This document shows positions 62,261 through 64,000 of a DNA stretch of 64,000 nt, piece after piece. Each line of letters starts with the position of its first letter. The first letter of the stretch is position 1. The position numbers and the translations under genes are program-made. Where the stretch lies: contig NZ_FOMO01000014.1 in assembly GCF_900112645.1 (NCBI RefSeq), forward strand, positions 25,434-89,433, read 5' to 3'. The notes under the pieces are model-generated. The model was not told where the DNA came from and searched no databases. It was given only the letters and a program-made list of their open reading frames with translations. This DNA comes from Phytopseudomonas straminea (lineage in GTDB: Bacteria > Pseudomonadota > Gammaproteobacteria > Pseudomonadales > Pseudomonadaceae).

Positions 62261-63547
62261 ATGACAGTTTTCCAGCAACAGTGCCTCTGGGAAGTGGCAA
62301 CGCCAGCGCCCATTGACGCCGGTGTAATGGTTGGCGAGGTTAAAGTCGATGTCTGCGTGATCGGCGGCGGAATCACCGGGCTGTCGGCGGCGTTGCAACT
62401 ACTTGAGGCAGGCAAGCGCGTGTGCGTGCTGGAGGCCTTCGAAGTCGGCCATGGCGGTTCGGGGCGCAACGTCGGGCTGGTCAACGCCGGCACCTGGATC
62501 AAGCCCGACGACGTGGAAGCCACGCTGGGCGAAAAGGTCGGTAGCCGCCTCAATAAGGTATTGGGCGATGCGCCGGCCAAGGTGTTCGAAGCCATCGCTC
62601 GCTACCAGATCGACTGCCAGGCACGCCATCAAGGCACCCTGCACATGGCCCACAACGCCGCAGGCCTGGAAGACCTCAAGGCCCGCGAATCGCAGTGGCG
62701 CCGCCGTGGCGCGGATGTCGAGCTGCTGACCGGCGCCACCTGTGTGGAGCATTGCGGCACCGACAAGATCACCGGCGCCCTGCTGGACCGTCGCGCCGGC
62801 ACCATCAACCCCATGGGCTATACCAAGGGCCTCGCCGGTGCCGTGCTGCGCCTGGGTGGTGTGCTGCACCAGCAATCGCCGGTGAGCGAGCTGCACAGGC
62901 AGGCCGATGGCTGGCTGGTGCGCACGGCCCTGGGCACGGTCACGGCCGAGAAGATCGTGATTTCCACCGGTGCCTACACCGAGGGCGACTGGACCGAGGT
63001 GCAGCGCAACTTCTTCCGCGGCTATTATTATCAGGTCGCCTCGAAGCCGCTGAGCGGCACGGCGGCCGACAGCGTGCTGCCCCACGGCCAGGGCTCGTGG
63101 GACACCCGCACGGTGCTCAGCAGCATACGCCGTGATGACCAGGGCCGCCTGCTGCTGGGCAGCATGGGCAAGTCCAACAACAAGCCGGACTGGTTCGTGC
63201 GCAGTTGGGCGGACCGCATCCAGGGCCATTACTTCCCGCAGCTCGGCAAGGTCGATTGGGAAATGCACTGGACCGGTTGCATCGACTTCACCCCGGATCA
63301 CCTGATGAAGCTGTTCGAACCGGCGCCTGGCGTGGTCGCGGTGACCGGCTACAACGGCCGCGGCAACACCACCGGCACCGTGGTGGGCCACGCCCTGGCC
63401 GACTACCTGCTCAAAAGCGACACCAGCGTGCTGCCCATTCCGCTGTCGCGGATGAAAGCGCTGCGTACCGCCGCGCTGCGCGCCTGCTACTACGAAGCGG
63501 GCTTCTCGCTGTACCACGCCGGCCAGTGTCTGCGGGTGATCCTCTAG
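62261..63547 (+). CDS. amaA: L-pipecolate oxidase
   Basis: 428-aa FAD-dependent DAO-family enzyme that oxidises L-pipecolate to piperideine-6-carboxylate, the AmaB substrate. The FAD fold is VCVIGGGITGLSAALQLLEAG near residue 28, then GHGGSGRNVGLVNAGTW, and GYNGRGNTTGTVVGHALADYL near the end. Length matches P. putida AmaA. Start at ATG 62261 follows GGGAG; upstream ATG at 62240 lacks a ribosome site. It closes the lysine/pipecolate cluster. Confidence 0.92.
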   Translation: MTVFQQQCLWEVATPAPIDAGVMVGEVKVDVCVIGGGITGLSAALQLLEAGKRVCVLEAFEVGHGGSGRNVGLVNAGTWIKPDDVEATLGEKVGSRLNKVLGDAPAKVFEAIARYQIDCQARHQGTLHMAHNAAGLEDLKARESQWRRRGADVELLTGATCVEHCGTDKITGALLDRRAGTINPMGYTKGLAGAVLRLGGVLHQQSPVSELHRQADGWLVRTALGTVTAEKIVISTGAYTEGDWTEVQRNFFRGYYYQVASKPLSGTAADSVLPHGQGSWDTRTVLSSIRRDDQGRLLLGSMGKSNNKPDWFVRSWADRIQGHYFPQLGKVDWEMHWTGCIDFTPDHLMKLFEPAPGVVAVTGYNGRGNTTGTVVGHALADYLLKSDTSVLPIPLSRMKALRTAALRACYYEAGFSLYHAGQCLRVIL

Positions 63548-63612
63548 AACCTGTTCACGGTTTCTCTAGGCGACACTGATGAGGCTGCTACAAGGCAAAA
63601 GCGGCCATCTAA
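63546..63612. repeat. Long hairpin intergenic repeat, truncated copy 4
   Basis: AACCTGTTCACGGT matches the outer left arm of copy 3, and CTACAAGGCAAAAGCGGCC the first inner arm. The right half is missing; the sequence passes into another palindrome near 63613. The copy was probably cut by a later insertion. Confidence 0.65.
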
Positions 63613-63624
63613 CGATCCGGTAGG

Positions 63625-63680
63625 AGGGGCTTTAGCCCCGAGCTCTTTGCGCCCTAATACAGCTCGGGGCTAAAGCCCCT
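63625..63680. repeat. Perfect 20-base inverted repeat
   Basis: The arm at 63625-63644 (AGGGGCTTTAGCCCCGAGCT) is exactly complementary to 63661-63680 with a 16-base loop. Each arm also contains the smaller palindrome GGGGCT-AGCCCC. Such sequences are common palindromic repeats in pseudomonads. The following IS110 element begins directly beside it. Confidence 0.8.
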
Positions 63681-63682
63681 TG

Positions 63683-64000
63683 TATGGTGATACTCGAAGG
63701 GGTGGTGGGACGACAAAGCCAATTCTGACTGTTCGCAGCAGTACAGACGGTAGGAGACCTCGCCCCACCCCTTCACCAAAGCGCCGATAAAGAATGCATC
63801 GTTTGCAAGCGACGATAGGAGCAAGTCAGCGCCTCTTGGTGAACCCCTCCGAGCCTAAAAACCATAGCGTGGGAGCTCAACTGATGGCAATGCCAGCGAA
63901 GCCATTCATCATTGGTGTCGATGTCGCCAAAGTTGAACTGGTTAGTTATTGCGAGCAGACCGGTCAACATCACTCGTTTCGAAACACTCAGCCAGAGATT
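63683..64000 (+). mobile_element. IS110-family element, 5' part
   Basis: The transposase start at 63884 and a non-coding 5' stretch of about 200 bases mark the left part of an IS110-type element that runs off the window. The left end is uncertain; the flanking palindrome arm loses its symmetry at 63681. Within the leader GAAGGGGTGGTGGG (63696-63709) can pair with CCCCACCCCTTC (63763-63774). In IS110-type elements structured non-coding RNA guides target choice, so this leader may be functional. Confidence 0.65.
63884..64000 (+). CDS. IS110-family transposase (3' end outside window)
   Basis: 39 codons visible. MAMPAKPFIIGVDVAK shows the RuvC-like DEDD nuclease start of IS110 transposases, with the first acidic residue D13 in GVDVAK. 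The next residues (VELVSYCEQTGQHHSFRNT) fit the family. ATG at 63884 or 63890 may be used. The remainder of the enzyme is beyond the right edge, so activity cannot be judged. Confidence 0.82.
   Translation, partial: MAMPAKPFIIGVDVAKVELVSYCEQTGQHHSFRNTQPEI

Overview
The window is a GC-rich, gene-dense bacterial chromosome segment of Pseudomonas type. This rests on gene content and order: bfd-bfrB, fpr-finR, recX-recA-pncC-mutS-fdxA followed by the GacA-controlled small RNA rsmZ, and usp-pykA-ferredoxin reductase-diguanylate cyclase-fumarase. It also rests on the protein families, the Fur/Anr/LexA/GacA-type sites and the short palindromic intergenic repeats. The exact species cannot be fixed from the sequence alone; a mendocina/oleovorans-like lineage is a guess from general resemblance. 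I saw no rRNA, tRNA or CRISPR array.

Layout. 1-10.3 kb: end of pyrC, rnt, a type-2 argC, iron storage (bfd, bfrB), the divergent pair fpr/finR, dgkA, an ErdR-like regulator, an EamA transporter, a DTW-domain tRNA-modifying enzyme, a QSregVF protein and a LOG-type protein. 10.4-16.1 kb: the SOS and repair block recX-recA, pncC, mutS, then fdxA and rsmZ with a perfect GacA box. 16.3-24 kb: PilZ protein, two small envelope proteins, a universal stress protein with an Anr-like site, pykA, a ferredoxin reductase overlapping a GGDEF diguanylate cyclase, and class I fumarase. 24-30.7 kb: a FecI/FecR/TonB-receptor signalling system, a DUF1028 protein, a frameshifted GlxA-type regulator and an isochorismatase-like hydrolase. 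30.8-38.6 kb: metE, then a polyamine-type cluster (AraC regulators, FAD oxidoreductase, cupins, PotF-like binding protein).

38.7-52.1 kb is the accessory part. One module has a TetR regulator divergent from a NylB-like serine hydrolase, an outer-membrane barrel, a DUF3237 protein and an MFS transporter. The next is a tightly overlapped operon: thermostable-hemolysin-family protein (probably acyltransferase-like), AMP-dependent ligase, TenA/haem-oxygenase-like diiron protein, SDR reductase and TPR protein, followed by an OmpR-type regulator and histidine kinase, then cytochrome b561. The same direct-repeat box (TTCAGA-N5-TTAAGG) lies upstream of both the first gene of this operon and cytochrome b561. 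The simplest reading is one regulon run by the local two-component pair. This is my best candidate for an undescribed system.

52.5-63.5 kb: a Pit phosphate transporter, a GNAT protein, then a compact lysine/pipecolate/2-aminoadipate catabolic locus (hglS, aminotransferase, LysR, amaB, NhaC-type antiporter, amaA). The window ends in the 5' part of an IS110-family element next to a perfect 20-bp inverted repeat. Four copies of a long hairpin repeat (one truncated), with covarying stems, and two copies of a second palindromic repeat are scattered between genes.
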